DNA of 14,769 nt from Phlegmacium glaucopus (lineage: Eukaryota > Basidiomycota > Agaricomycetes > Agaricales > Cortinariaceae): positions 223,332 to 238,100 of the forward strand of contig MU129987.1 of the NCBI GenBank assembly GCA_015039465.1, read 5' to 3'. Position 1 is the stretch's first letter; every line of letters starts with the position of its first letter. The notes under the pieces were generated by a model. That model searched no databases. It was not told where the DNA came from and worked only from the letters and a program-made list of their open reading frames with translations. Both the position numbers and the translations under genes were made by a program. This document shows, one piece after another, positions 1-9,379 of this stretch.

Positions 1-46
1 TTGGTTTAAGGTTGGTATAAGGTTGGTATAAGGTTGGTATAAGGTT
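1..46. repeat. 11-bp tandem array (AAGGTTGGTAT)
   Basis: Three full identical units start at 8, 19 and 30, with a partial unit before and after. The unit resembles the 11-bp unit AAGGTTTGGTT (CCTTAACCAAA on the other strand) inside the two MITEs at 11040-11368 and 12160-12492. Confidence 0.85.
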
Positions 47-78
47 CAGTGAGACTCGTGTAATACATAAGATGAATA

Positions 79-330
79 ATTGATTCACATGTTTGTAAAC
101 AAGTAGTTAGTGTCGGTAGTAGTTGTAGGTTTATTGATTCACATGTTTATAAACAAGTAGTTAGTGTCTGTAGTAGTTGTAGGTTTATTGATTCACATGT
201 TTATAAACAGGTAGTGTCGGTAGTAGTTGTAGGTTTATTGATTCACATGTTTATAAACAAGTAGTTAGTGTCTGTAGTAGTTGTAGGTTTATTGATTCAC
301 ATGTTTGTAAACAGTCTGTAGTTGTAGTCA
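79..330. repeat. 54-bp minisatellite, about 4.6 copies
   Basis: Units beginning ATTGATTCACATGTTT start at 79, 133, 187, 237 and 291. Spacing is 54, 54, 50 and 54 bp; the third unit has lost four bases near its middle, and the last unit is shortened. Units alternate between tgtcggtag and tgtctgtag, a C-to-T difference at a CpG. A short TGG/TAG-rich run follows at about 330-360. The reading frames across it are low-complexity by-products. Confidence 0.9.
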
Positions 331-400
331 TAGTGGTGGTAGTAGTGGTAGTGGTGGGGAATTTGGTCGGAATATGACTTATATATAATTTTTTATTTTT

Positions 401-501
401 GCTCGGACTGAGCTCGGATTCTGCTCGGAACTGCTCGGATTCCACTCGGAACTGCTCGGAACTGCTCGGAACCGCTCGGAGTCACTCGGAACCGCTCGGA
501 A
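401..501. repeat. Subterminal array of ~10-bp words (GCTCGGAACT)
   Basis: About ten near-identical words, mostly gctcggaact with variants actcggaact and gctcggattc, run head to tail up to the element end at 525. The position just inside a TIR, and the short repeated word, resemble subterminal motif arrays known as transposase binding regions in hAT elements. That role is inference here. Confidence 0.8.
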
Positions 502-627
502 TGTGTGGGGGAGGGTAAAGTACTGTGGAAAGAGGAAGCGTGTAACGCTGTGACATCACACGTTCACTCAAAGACTAAATTCTAGTCTACGCTTATACTT
601 CGCTAACACGAGAATACTGAGATAGAT

Positions 628-935
628 AATTTATACATCATTGGTCATTGACTTATACTTTACACATCCCAATATATAAAAGCTGGATAATTTGTACATC
701 ATTCTACAAATGACATCCACTTATACTTTGCACACCCTGATATACAATAAATATATAATTTATACATTGTTCTTATACCCCGATATACAAAAGATGGATA
801 ATTTATACTTTATACATTGTTCCACAAATGACATCCACTTATACTTCACACACCCCAATATACAAAAGTTGGATAATTTGTACATCGTTCTACAAACATA
901 CTTATACTGTTATGCACTGTTGATTTATAAAATGT
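628..935. repeat. Degenerate AT-rich tandem repeat, unit about 45-75 bp
   Basis: The block ataatttrtacatcattctacaa, followed by cacttatactt, caccccaatatacaaaag and ttgg, recurs about five times, starting near 628, 688, 752, 797 and 872. Units vary in length by loss of the middle part. The open frame across 692-1039 translates to low-complexity Ile/Tyr/Thr/Leu sequence and is not taken as a gene. Confidence 0.7.
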
Positions 936-1440
936 TATATCTACCCTTTCTATCATTGATCAATAAAACTTACTGTTTATATGTTGTGCTTGCTGTAATT
1001 TATAGATTGCCATTGTGTTTATTGGTTCACCACCATTGATATATAAAATGTAATACCAATTTGGGCCTTTCCATCAATAAAACTATCTATATATCACACT
1101 TGCTTATTGATCAATAAAATATAATTTATAAAATGTAGTAGTCTTCATTACACATTCCCTTTTGGGCCTATCCATCAAAAAGACATTTATACATCAGTGC
1201 TTAGAATGTAATTTATAGATCACTGTTGCATTTATTGCTTACCCCAGTTGATTTATAGAATGTAATACCATTCATTTATATATCACCCTTTTAGGCCTTA
1301 CCATCAATAAAACTTACTGTTTATACATTATACTTGCTTGTTGCTGATCAATATAAACCATGCTTGCTGGCAACTGATCAATAAAATGTAATTTATACAT
1401 TGCCAATGTTTGTATTTGCCTCACCACATGCTATACATAA
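936..1440. repeat. Second degenerate AT-rich repeat region
   Basis: Words such as tttgggcctttccatcaataaaact (near 1060, 1161 and 1290, diverged) and gatcaataaaatgtaattta (near 1100 and 1378) recur at irregular spacing. No coding frame or RNA gene is visible. It looks like an old diverged tandem repeat or the non-coding part of an unidentified element. Confidence 0.45.
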
Positions 1441-1513
1441 ATTCAGGGCCTGTGGATTTTGTCCAAGTAGGTATTGATATCGCTAAGAAGGATGAAGCCA
1501 TCAATGAAAGTCT

Positions 1514-3795
1514 TCAATGAAAGTCTATCATAATTGTTGCGTCTGAGTCTCCCATGTCCAAAATCTTCCCATGCAAACCAGACCACTCCTGTTCACAATA
1601 AAGACACATAACTTCTTGAATGCTGGCTTGTTGATAAGCATATGCCCTTTTACCCTCTAGGGTTGGCAACAGAAGGTGTTGAATCTGACCCCCTGTCAAC
1701 TGGAGCTCAAGTTTATTAGCTATCCCCCACCAGTGTTGGTGTTGCCAGGTGAAAAAGGCCAAGACACGCCACATTTCTTCATGAAGTAGAAGGCACTCCT
1801 CCTGCCAATGATGAGCCCGAGCATGTGCTCAGCACCACTCAATACAAAGTGCTAAAATCATAAAAAGTTAAAGTTATTAATGACAAGTTGTATATGCACC
1901 TGTTTGGGCATCTTTGTTCACATTATCCCCTGTACCAAGCACTCTCCAAATCCAACTCAACTTCTTTCAGCCCTTGCTTCTGGAATCATCCAAGGTCAAT
2001 CCAACCAGGTCAGTATCCTCAAGTTCATGTAAGACATTACATCATGAGATGTTAATAAGGGGTGTTGAAAGAATTTCCAAGGCTTTCTGGACCTTGTGGT
2101 ATTTTCCTGCTTGATGCCTTGAGTCTGGCTCCAACATGAGCAATGAGTGCAAGGCTTTGAGTCTGCTGATGTTGTCCATGTGAGTACCAGTCCTTGTATT
2201 TGAACATAAGGGATCACAAAAGGAGCAGACCACAAATATTGCCTAATGTTGCCTCAGCTTGAGCATAGCGCAAGCACCACTCAATTACCAAAAGGTGATG
2301 TTCACAGGCAATAGCCCTGATAGGAGCCGAAGGCAGATATAACTCAATGTCTTGTACAGCGGGAGGCTTCCCACCTCCTTCAATGTTGATGCGAGCTTGA
2401 AGAGGAGTGATAGTAGGAATATAAAGATGTTGAATCTTGATCCAAGCCTCAATTCTTTGTCTTAGGGAGTTAGACCCTTCCACAATTTTTGCCTGCTGTA
2501 GACTTGTTGAATGTGGACCCAGCTTGGCAGTGTCTTGTGCATGATGGCATCTGGACAAGTAATAAATTACAAGCTAAAGAGATAGGTGGCAACCACTTAC
2601 TGAAGATCCTCCAGTTCAAGGCCCTGGTAAATTAGCATGCTAGGCGAGATGCCACTGTGTAATTCAGGCTGGAATCCAAACACAATCCTGTCAGCATCCT
2701 CTTGTGCCAGTTGAAGTTGGATGTCAGCCTCAGAAATCACTAAACAACAACATAGGCACATAAAGGACAGCAATGTAATCAGGAACAAACCTTTTCATGA
2801 ATCCAAGAAAGGATTGGCCTGAGACCTATCTTGCTTCCATGTCTGACAGAGCTTGGTCCATGCTTCAGTAGATGACGCAGGGAGAGTGGCATTAAATTCA
2901 ATAAAGGCCTCAATGTGTTCTTGATGTTTGACAATGGCCTCCTTGGACTTTTGGATAAAGGTCTCAGCTAAGCAAAACAAAGTCAAATTGCAATGATCCT
3001 GAGAAATTCCACCTTACCCATCTTCATAATTTTATTCCAGTTGTAATCCTCAAAATGATCGTCAAGAGTATCATGGTGAGACCCAGGTCCCATTTCTTTT
3101 GTGCTGAAAGCCAGCATTGGCAGCAGCCCATCCCCATTCTGGAGCCTCACCATCAGTTTGGCCTACCCCAGGAATGTGATTGAATAAATAGTCAACTTGG
3201 CATTTTGTGACATGGGCAGGGAGGTGGAACTTTGGAACTAAAAAGGTAAGGTCCAAGTCTGATGAAGAAACAGCATTGGAAGGGTAGTTATTGCAGTGAG
3301 CAACCAGGTTACAAGACCATTGAGAGGCTATGTCATAGGATACAATGAGACAATTGGGGATGTTTTTTAAGCTAGACAAGAAGAAGTAATCCATGTTGAT
3401 GTATCTGGAATGAACATTAGTAGAAGTGGCTATGCAATAGGTCATGCCACGTACCATTCTCCTTTCTGCAAGTCCCCAACAGCATTTGGTTGCTTCATGT
3501 CATGACAACTGCATTCAGTTGTTCCTAGTCCACTAGCAGCCGTTCCTTTGCCACCATGCATACTGGCTGATTTGATGGCATTGTGGTTGTTGCAAGTGCT
3601 CTTGTCATCGGGAACTTTGTTGTTGTACTTGAGGAGATATTCCTTGAACTTCTTTTCTTCAATGATGTAGGTGTAGCCATGGTTCAGACCAGGATCCCAT
3701 CCATCACTTGAAACATTCATGCATTTGAGCCAGAAATTGGTGTCAAGGCCAACAAATAGGGAATATAGCCACCTTAAGAAATAGGTAAGGTTCAA
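1514..3795 (-). pseudogene. KDZ-family transposase, C-terminal part, decayed
   Basis: Cut-and-paste transposase remnant of the Kyakuja-Dileera-Zisupton family, common in basidiomycetes. Visible family blocks in order from 3795 downwards: RWLYSLFVGLDTNFWLK; AASGLGTTECSCHDMKQPNA; VGDLQKGE; NMDYFFLSSLK; VSYDIASQW; LTFLVPKFHLPAHVTKCQ; PGVGQTDGEAPEWGWA; STKEMGPG...HDTLDDHFEDYNW; LELEDLQ; EWCLRYAQA; LSWIWR; HWQEECLLLHEEMWRV. Short GT-AG introns are seen at 3405-3454, 2968-3017, 2740-2790, 2551-2600 and 1852-1899. Damage: a TGA formed across the first splice junction (where the family has Arg), TGA after NPFLDS, TGA near 2226, 2041, 1960 and 1828, and frameshifts near 3100 and 2110. The N-terminal half with its cysteine cluster is absent; homology stops at about 3795, next to the palindrome-rich DNA at 3826-4179. 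The identification is firm. Function is lost. Confidence 0.92.
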
Positions 3796-3825
3796 TGAAT
3801 TGATGGCAGGTGGTTGATCTTTTTG

Positions 3826-4179
3826 TTGACTGCTGTTGACTGATTGCCAACAGTGGTCAAGGAAAGCAAAACCATATTATACCTGCTGAACAGCCATTGA
3901 TGTTTTTTTTTGTCAACCGCTGTTGACAATCAGTCAATGGTGGTTGAGTAAAGAAGTCAAGAAAACCTTTCTGAGTTGAATTCTTTTTGGTGAGCCGCCG
4001 TTGGACAATCTTCAATGGCGGTCAATGAATTCATTGAAAAAATCTTAGGGTTTCAATGGCTTTCTTGATCCTTACATTACCGCCATAGAAAATTTGTCAA
4101 TTGAGTTCTGTTATCTGGTCATGTCATCTGGTTGTCTGGTTGTCTGGTGACTTTTTTTTTTTTGTTGACCGCCATTGAC
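3826..4179. repeat. T-tract plus imperfect-palindrome repeat units
   Basis: Four related units carry a T-tract followed by a word close to TTGACCGCCATTGAC. Three are followed at once by their inverted partner, giving hairpins at 3826-3860, 3913-3947 and 3991-4025, each with stems of about 14-15 bp containing G-U-type mismatches. The fourth half-unit (4165-4179) is unpaired locally but complements 4011-4025 at 14 of 15 positions. The units adjoin the point where KDZ homology ends. They may belong to a foldback/MITE element or to the KDZ element's own non-coding end. Confidence 0.6.
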
Positions 4180-4189
4180 AATGACATCA

Positions 4190-4772
4190 GAAAAAAATAA
4201 CCTTGGCCTGGCTGGCTCTGGCTGCCCTGGCCAGCCCTGAACATCTTTGGCTAGGTTTAAAAATCTGAAAAAAATCTAACAAATCACAGAAATATTTATA
4301 GTACCCAATTCCAAAAAAGGTAAACAATTACATAAGACAGATGCTGAGATATTCAAGATAAACTTTTACAGGGACCTAAACACTGTGGAAGTGTTAGTTT
4401 TAGTGTAGTTTTTCTGTATCCCCTGGCATTGGGTGGCCCACTTGGGTGAATACCACTGGGAAGGTTGACTGTTAGTAGTCTTCACCTGGGACAACCATTT
4501 GGACCCTGGGTTAGTGTAGATTGGTAGTTAGTAAAAAAAAGAAAAAAGTAGAATAGTGGCAGTGTCAAGTGGCTTTTGACTTGAACTGCTTCATAATTCC
4601 TAGCTCTTCCTCTTTTTGGGTTACCCAGCTGCTTGGAAAGACAGAGCATTCTGTAGGAAATTCCTCCATTTTTATTTTTTTATTTTTTTAAAAACAAGAA
4701 TCTTTAAAAAATATATGTTTGTTGTTGATTGAATATTAATTGAATATTAATCTTTTTATTATTATACTACAG
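4190..4772. other. No gene recognised
   Basis: A short CTGG/CCAG-rich stretch lies at about 4203-4240. The rest is AT-rich with A/T homopolymer runs, especially 4670-4760. No conserved protein, RNA gene or clear terminal repeat was seen. The last bases (tactacag, ending 4772) form a good splice acceptor for the exon that starts at 4773, so the 3' part is probably an intron or the 5' region of the Helitron copy. Confidence 0.5.
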
Positions 4773-6513
4773 GGATCAATCACATCCATCTACTTCAGAC
4801 CATCATCATATTAGAACAACAGAGTCAGATGCTATGTATGTGTTTTATTTGAATCTTTTAACTTTTAAATTTTTTAAATTTTAATTAAATTTTATAGGGA
4901 TAGAGACCAAACACCTCAAACTACCCCAGAAGAATGAGCATGATCAAAGGTTTCTTGAGAGTCCTGAATATCAGAGAATTCCTACTGCACCTGCACCTAT
5001 CCCTCCTCCTTTTATTGTCCCTGCTGCTGCTCCTTCTACACATTACTCCCATCTTCCTTCTGATTTAGCTGCAGCAGTTGATGCATTGCCTCCTTTTCCC
5101 CAGTGTGGTAGAGGTAGAGGTAGAGGTCATGCTCCTGATTTGGCTCCAGCATTTGATCCATTGCCTGCTAGAGGTAGAGGTAGAGGTCATGCTCCTGCTC
5201 CTGCTCCTGCTCCTGCCCCTGTTCCATTGCCATTTCATGAACTTGCAGCTCAATATGCTGCTCTTCCACACCCTGCTGTAAGTTTCATTATTCAAATATA
5301 TGATAATTCAACTAATTATTTTATATTAAATTTAGTTTATTCCTCCACATGCTCCTCTGCCATTTGCTCAAATTGCTCAGCAATATGCTGTCCTTGCTCC
5401 TGTATGTGTTATTATATTTATATTTATTTTATAATTATTAAACTTTACATTTAGATGGTTCCCCAACCTCCTGCTCCTCTACCATTTGCTGAAATTGCTC
5501 AGCAATATGCTGCTCTTCCTCCTGTATGTTTTTATATTTATTTTATATTATATTATGAAAATAATTGTTCACATCACATTTAGGTTTTTCCTCCTGCTTC
5601 TTCATTTCATTCACCATCACCATCACCACCTCCACCTGCTCTTCCTCACATTCCACCACAGCATATGAATGTACAAGCTACTATGGAGGAGGCTCAAGGA
5701 TGTGATGAAAGATGGATGCAACAGATATGTAATGTACAGAGAAATCAGCAGCATGGGGAAAGACAGTTGAGATCAGATGATATTACAAATAATACATCTA
5801 GACATCTCCCATCTACACCTCCACCAAACAACCAACCTCAGAATCCTTTGCACAATCCACAGGAGTATGCAGATGTGTATGTAGATGTACAGGCTGCTAT
5901 GGAAGAGGCCTAAAGATGAGATGAAAGATGGATACAACAGATGCATAATATATGGAGAAATGAACACCAGGCACAGGAGGTGAATCAACAGCACCAGGAA
6001 CGACAGAACTTCCAAAGGAGACATTTACATGTAAGACATGCAAGATCAGAGAATATGACAAATAATACATCTAGACAGCATATTGAAGTCTATCAGACTC
6101 AGATCATAAATGCCAATTCTTCTAGACATCTCCCATATCCACCCCCACCTCCATCTCCTCCTCCATCTCCTTCTCCATCTCCACCTCCACCTCCATCACA
6201 ACCTCTATCACCTCCTCCTTTGCCCAGAAGGGGCTGTGGTGGGCCTGTAGCCAGAAACAGAAATAATGTGCAAAGTGCTAGGACTGCCTATCATGAACCT
6301 GCTGAAAGGCATTCTTTGGGACCCATGACCTTGCAGTGTGCTCACTGCCATGCACTCCATTTTGATGCTGAAAAACTCTCAAGCTCTACACTCAATGAAC
6401 TAAAATTTGGATTGTGTTGTCTCAGTGGCCAGGTTCATCTTCCTCCATTCCCTCCTGCTCCTAGGGATCTCAGAGAGCTCTTTGATGGTACACATTTGGA
6501 TTTGAAACTGAGT
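4773..6513 (+). pseudogene. Helitron replicase, N-terminal part, copy 1 (decayed, intron-rich)
   Basis: N-terminal portion of a fungal Helitron protein. Exons inferred from GT-AG borders and phase: 4773-4835, 4898-5277, 5336-5401, 5455-5523 and 5584-6513. The introns are 62, 58, 53 and 60 bp, and the last three are phase 0. The protein is Pro/Gln-rich and low in complexity, with two GRGRGRGH boxes (about 5107-5200), three PLPFxxxAxQYA units, a repeated EEAQ..DERW.QQ block (near 5680 and 5895), and a poly-Pro/Ser run (6136-6220). It then enters the conserved Helitron block LGPMTLQCAHCHALHFDAEK, followed by FGLCCLSGQVHLPPFPPAP and LFDGT. Breaks: a frameshift near 4935, in-frame TAA at 5911 and TGA at 5917. 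Homology to copy 2 ends near 6490, where the unclassified insert begins. The HUH nuclease and helicase regions are absent from this copy. Confidence 0.85.
5221..5583 (+). repeat. Tandemly duplicated exon-intron unit
   Basis: Two adjacent blocks, exon plus intron at about 5336-5454 and 5455-5583, are copies of each other. Both exons encode PLPFA(Q/E)IAQQYA, and both introns start gtatgt and end acatttag. The end of the preceding exon (5221-5277) encodes the related PLPFHELAAQYAALP. All three introns are phase 0 and both internal exons are multiples of three (66 and 69 bp), so duplication would not disturb the frame. Confidence 0.8.
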
Positions 6514-6519
6514 TAACTA

Positions 6520-6860
6520 TTAGGATTTTCAACTGAGTCCACTGTTGTGATGCAGCCAAGGGTCCAGGGGGCAGAGCCTCCAGCAAGCCCTGAATCCATG
6601 CTGTAGGCCAGCGAAGCGGAGTGGAGCCCTGCCCAAGGCATGGGTTCATGGCTTGTTTAGACTAATTAAATAAGCAAGCTATCCTTAGCAATTACCATTA
6701 CTTTCCAAGCCAGCTACATACCTCACCTTGGCCTAACTATGATCATAGCCTATACTGCTAAGGGCAATAAACACAATAAACCCAACCAGAGAGTGTTGGA
6801 CTAGTCTTTACAAGGGGGCCCAGGGGTACACAAAAAAAAGTCATGAGCATAACCTTAAAC
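6520..6860. mobile_element. Unclassified insertion between Helitron segments
   Basis: This block has no Helitron homology and separates copy 1 (to about 6490) from the downstream segment that starts at 6861. It begins with a G/C-rich part (about 6552-6640, including cagcgaagcggagtgg, the only CpG pair in this neighbourhood) and ends with acaagggggcccaggggtac. The style suggests a solo LTR or another short insertion. I could not find convincing TG...CA ends with a matching 5-bp duplication, so the class is open. Confidence 0.4.
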
Positions 6861-7480
6861 CAAGTTGATTCTATTATCTCTGCTCAGATTCCAGATCCTG
6901 AGCTACACCCTCTTCTATATGAGACTGTCACTACCTGCATGTTTCATGGACCCTGTGGAGAAGAAAAATGCATGGTTGATAGAAAATGGTTATCATCTGT
7001 ATGCCAGGCCTAACAATGGATGTGTGGTCAAGAAAAATGGTCACATATATGATAATAGAGATGTGATTCTATACAGCACTTATTTCTCTATTGTTCTTTG
7101 CCTATCCTATTTTTTGTTTTTAATTAATTGATTGCCAGATATAATTGTCATATCAATGTTAAAGTCTGTGCCACTGTTGAAGCTGTCAAGTACATTCACG
7201 AGTACATCTACAAAGGCCATGACCACACAGTTCTGTAGCTTCAGGATGACTAAATCAAGGAGTACTTAGATGCATGCCACATTGGATCAGTTGAAAGTTG
7301 CTATCACATGTCTGAATGCACTATGCATGCTGAAAACCCCACTGTCTACCAACTTCCTGTTCATTTAGAAGACCAGAAGTTGGTGTACTTTGATCCAGAT
7401 GACAATGTCAATGATGTCTTGGAGAGAGGTGAAACCAGGGATATTCCTTTACTTCTTGGTTTAAAATCAATGAGGCTGCT
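6861..7480 (+). pseudogene. Helitron protein, segment normally after the HUH motif (decayed)
   Basis: Translation from 6861 reads QVDSIISAQIPDPELHPLLY, then TCMFHGPCG...CMVD. After a deletion/frameshift near 6982 it continues GYHLYARPNNG, then KNGHIYDNRDV, YNCHIN, VKYIHEYIYKGHD and VHLEDQKLVYFDPDDNVNDV. In complete fungal Helitrons this stretch follows the HUH (GLPHxH) nuclease motif and precedes the helicase. Here it lies upstream of a second N-terminal copy. A likely short intron ends near 7137. In-frame stops: TAG at 7236 and TAA at 7251. The end merges without a gap into copy 2 at the EEAQRGDERW block (about 7483-7515), where both parts share sequence. Identification is firm; the segment is not functional. 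Confidence 0.88.
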
Positions 7481-9003
7481 AAGGAGGAGGCTCAAAGAGG
7501 AGATGAAAGATGGATACAACAGATGCATAATGTATGGAGCATCAGGCACAGGATCAGCACCAACAGGATGAGGAACAACAGGACCATCAAACATGGGATC
7601 AATGGATAGATTTGTGGGAAGAACAGTTGAAATCAGAGGATATTATAAATAATACATCTAGACAGAATATTGAAGTCTATCAGACTCAGATCATTAATGC
7701 CAATTCTGCTAGACATCTCCCATATACACCCCCACCCCCACCTCCACCTCCATCTCCACCTCCACCTCCACCATGATCTCCATCACCTCCTCCTTTGCCC
7801 ACAAGAGGCCATCATGTGCTTGTAGCCAGAAACAGACACAGAAATAATCTGTGAAGTGCTAGGACTGCCGATCATGAACCTGCTGAAAGGCATTCTTTGG
7901 GACCCATGACCTTGCAGTGTGCTCACTGCCATGCACTCCATTTTGATGCTGAAAAACTCTCAAGCTCTACACTCAACAAACTAAAATTTGGATTGTGTTT
8001 GTCAGTGGCCAGGTTCATCTTCCTCCATTTCCTCCTGCTCCTAGACATCTCAAAGAGCTCTTTGATGGTACAAACCTACATAGTTAGGAGTTTCAAACAA
8101 ATATCTGTCAATATAATGCTGCATTTGCATTTACTTCTCTGAGTGTCAACATTGATCATTCTGTTACCACAGGATCAGGTCCTTATTCATTTCGGATCAG
8201 TGGTGAACTCCATCATATTTCAGGTGCCCTCCTTCCTACTGCTGGCAATGCTCCTGTATTTGCTCAGATTTATATTCATGATCCACATGAACAGTTGGCT
8301 CAGAGAGAACAAAACAACACAAATTTAAATCCTGCTATTATGGCTCTTATTCAAGAGGTCCTCAGTAATTCTCATCCTTATGTCAACCTTTATAAACAGG
8401 CATTTTAGATAATGAGAGAGAAGACTGCAGAGGAGCATCAGACTGTGGCAATTCATCTTCATGCAGAATGCAATCAGGATCCCCAATGTTACAACTTGCC
8501 TACTGCTAATGATGAGGTTGCTGCTATTATTCCTAGGGATGGTTCTGAAGACCATGCAGATCACCATGACATTGTCTCAAGTCTTAAGGCTGGAGAGATA
8601 CCATTATTGCAATGGGGTGGAAATCTGTTTCAGCAATATGTGGTGGATGCATGGGCTGCTGTGGAACAAAGTACATTAAACTGGATAAAGCATCATCAAA
8701 AGGACCTACAAGCAGAGGTGTATTCTGGACTTTGAGATGCTGTGTTTGGTGATAGAGATAACAATATAAATATGGCAGAACATGGAAGACATTATTCTTC
8801 CTTCCAGCTTTATAGGCAGTGAATGTCATATGATGCAGCTATTTCAAGATTCTATAGTGATTTGCCATGCTTTTCCCAAGCCTGACATCTTTCTCACTAT
8901 GACTGTCAATTCCTACTGGCCAGAAATACAGAATCAGCTATTGGAGGAAGTCCCTCCATGTGCAAGTGCTAACCATCAGAGAAGAAAACAGAAGGCTTCA
9001 AGT
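7481..9003 (+). pseudogene. Helitron replicase, N-terminal part, copy 2 (decayed)
   Basis: Second copy of the Helitron N-terminal region, very similar to copy 1 at nucleotide level from about 7483 to 8070. In order: EEAQRGDERWIQQMHN, poly-Pro run (7726-7775), LGPMTLQCAHCHALHFDAEK, LFDGT, then the Helitron-like N domain: NIDHSVTTGSGPYSFRISGE, AQIYIHDP, REQNNTNLNPAIMALIQEVL, HPYVNLYKQAF, AEEHQTVAIHLHAE, YNLPTANDEVAAIIP, QWGGNLFQQYVVDAWAAVEQ, AEVYSGL, IILPSSFIGS, PDIFLTMTVNSYWPEIQNQL. Damage: in-frame TGAs near 7774 and 7852, a one-base deletion near 8000 relative to copy 1, TAG at 8406, TGA at 8733 and a frameshift near 8790. Homology stops after RRKQKAS (about 9003), before the catalytic HUH motif. 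It cannot encode an active replicase. Confidence 0.9.
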
Positions 9004-9051
9004 ATTCTTATTCTTATTCTTATATTCAAATCTGATATAACTATTATATAG

Positions 9052-9379
9052 GTCCAAGTCAGGGAGAACAAGTTGATTTGCAGGGCTCTTAAGGTATGTA
9101 TTTCCTATTTCTTTCACTATTTCCACTTCTAATAGCTATGTAGGCACAATCCCAGGGAGATAAGCTTGCACTTTGAAAGAGTTCAAGTGCCAAGCAAAGA
9201 GGGGGCTGCAAATCCCTCTAGAGAAACAAGTTCAATTGAACTTGCAGCTTTTTGTTCACAAGTGGTGGAAAACAACCAGTATGGACTGCTCATTTGATAT
9301 GAGTCAAATGGAAAACTGTCTAAATCACTGAGCAAAAATATACAAGAAATTTCAGAAACATTAACTTCCTGTGCTTCTT
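9052..9379 (+). pseudogene. Coding-like exons of an unidentified gene
   Basis: After an acceptor-like atatag (9051), 42 bases read VQVRENKLICRALK and end at a gtatgt donor. A 42-bp intron (9094-9135) ends aatag. The next exon (9136-9379) stays open for 81 codons except one TGA at 9295 and ends at gtaagt. Its translation contains REISLHFERVQVPSKE, SSIELAAFCSQVVEN and LSKNIQEISETLTSCAS. I do not recognise the protein. It could be a highly diverged part of the Helitron protein after copy 2, or a separate captured or host gene. The donor at 9380 starts an apparent intron that holds the element at 9430-10850; see the matching exon at 10887. Confidence 0.45.

Larger units (their letters stand above)
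1..525. mobile_element. Right part of a TIR (hAT-like) non-autonomous element, cut by the window edge
   Basis: The right terminus, read inward on the minus strand from 525, begins CAGTACTTTACCCTCCCCCA. It matches the ends of the elements at 11040-11368 and 12160-12492 (CAGTACTTT, then C-rich CCCCCAC). Inside the end lies an array of a ten-base word (about 401-501), then a 54-bp minisatellite (79-330) and an 11-bp array (1-46). If the element makes 8-bp target duplications like its relatives, the right copy is tggaaaga at 526-533; the left copy lies outside the window. No transposase is visible. Whether the 11-bp and 54-bp arrays belong to this element or to an older neighbour cannot be decided here. 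Confidence 0.55.

Noticed and set aside
79..330. CRISPR-like array
   Set aside because: The units are contiguous with no unique spacers, and the setting is a eukaryotic transposon.
692..1039. Open frame of 115 codons
   Set aside because: It translates an AT-rich degenerate tandem repeat and has no domain-like composition.
1514..3795. TGA read as tryptophan (alternative code)
   Set aside because: The stops fall partly where relatives have Arg, frameshifts are also present, and Helitron copies in the same window carry TAA and TAG as well. Decay explains all of them.
5065..5295. Minus-strand and shifted-frame open frames across the RG-rich exon
   Set aside because: They are shadows of the repetitive Helitron N-terminal exon.
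6543..6835. Solo LTR with TG...CA ends
   Set aside because: Several TG starts and CA ends were tried by eye and none gave a matching 5-bp flanking duplication, so it is listed only as an unclassified insert.
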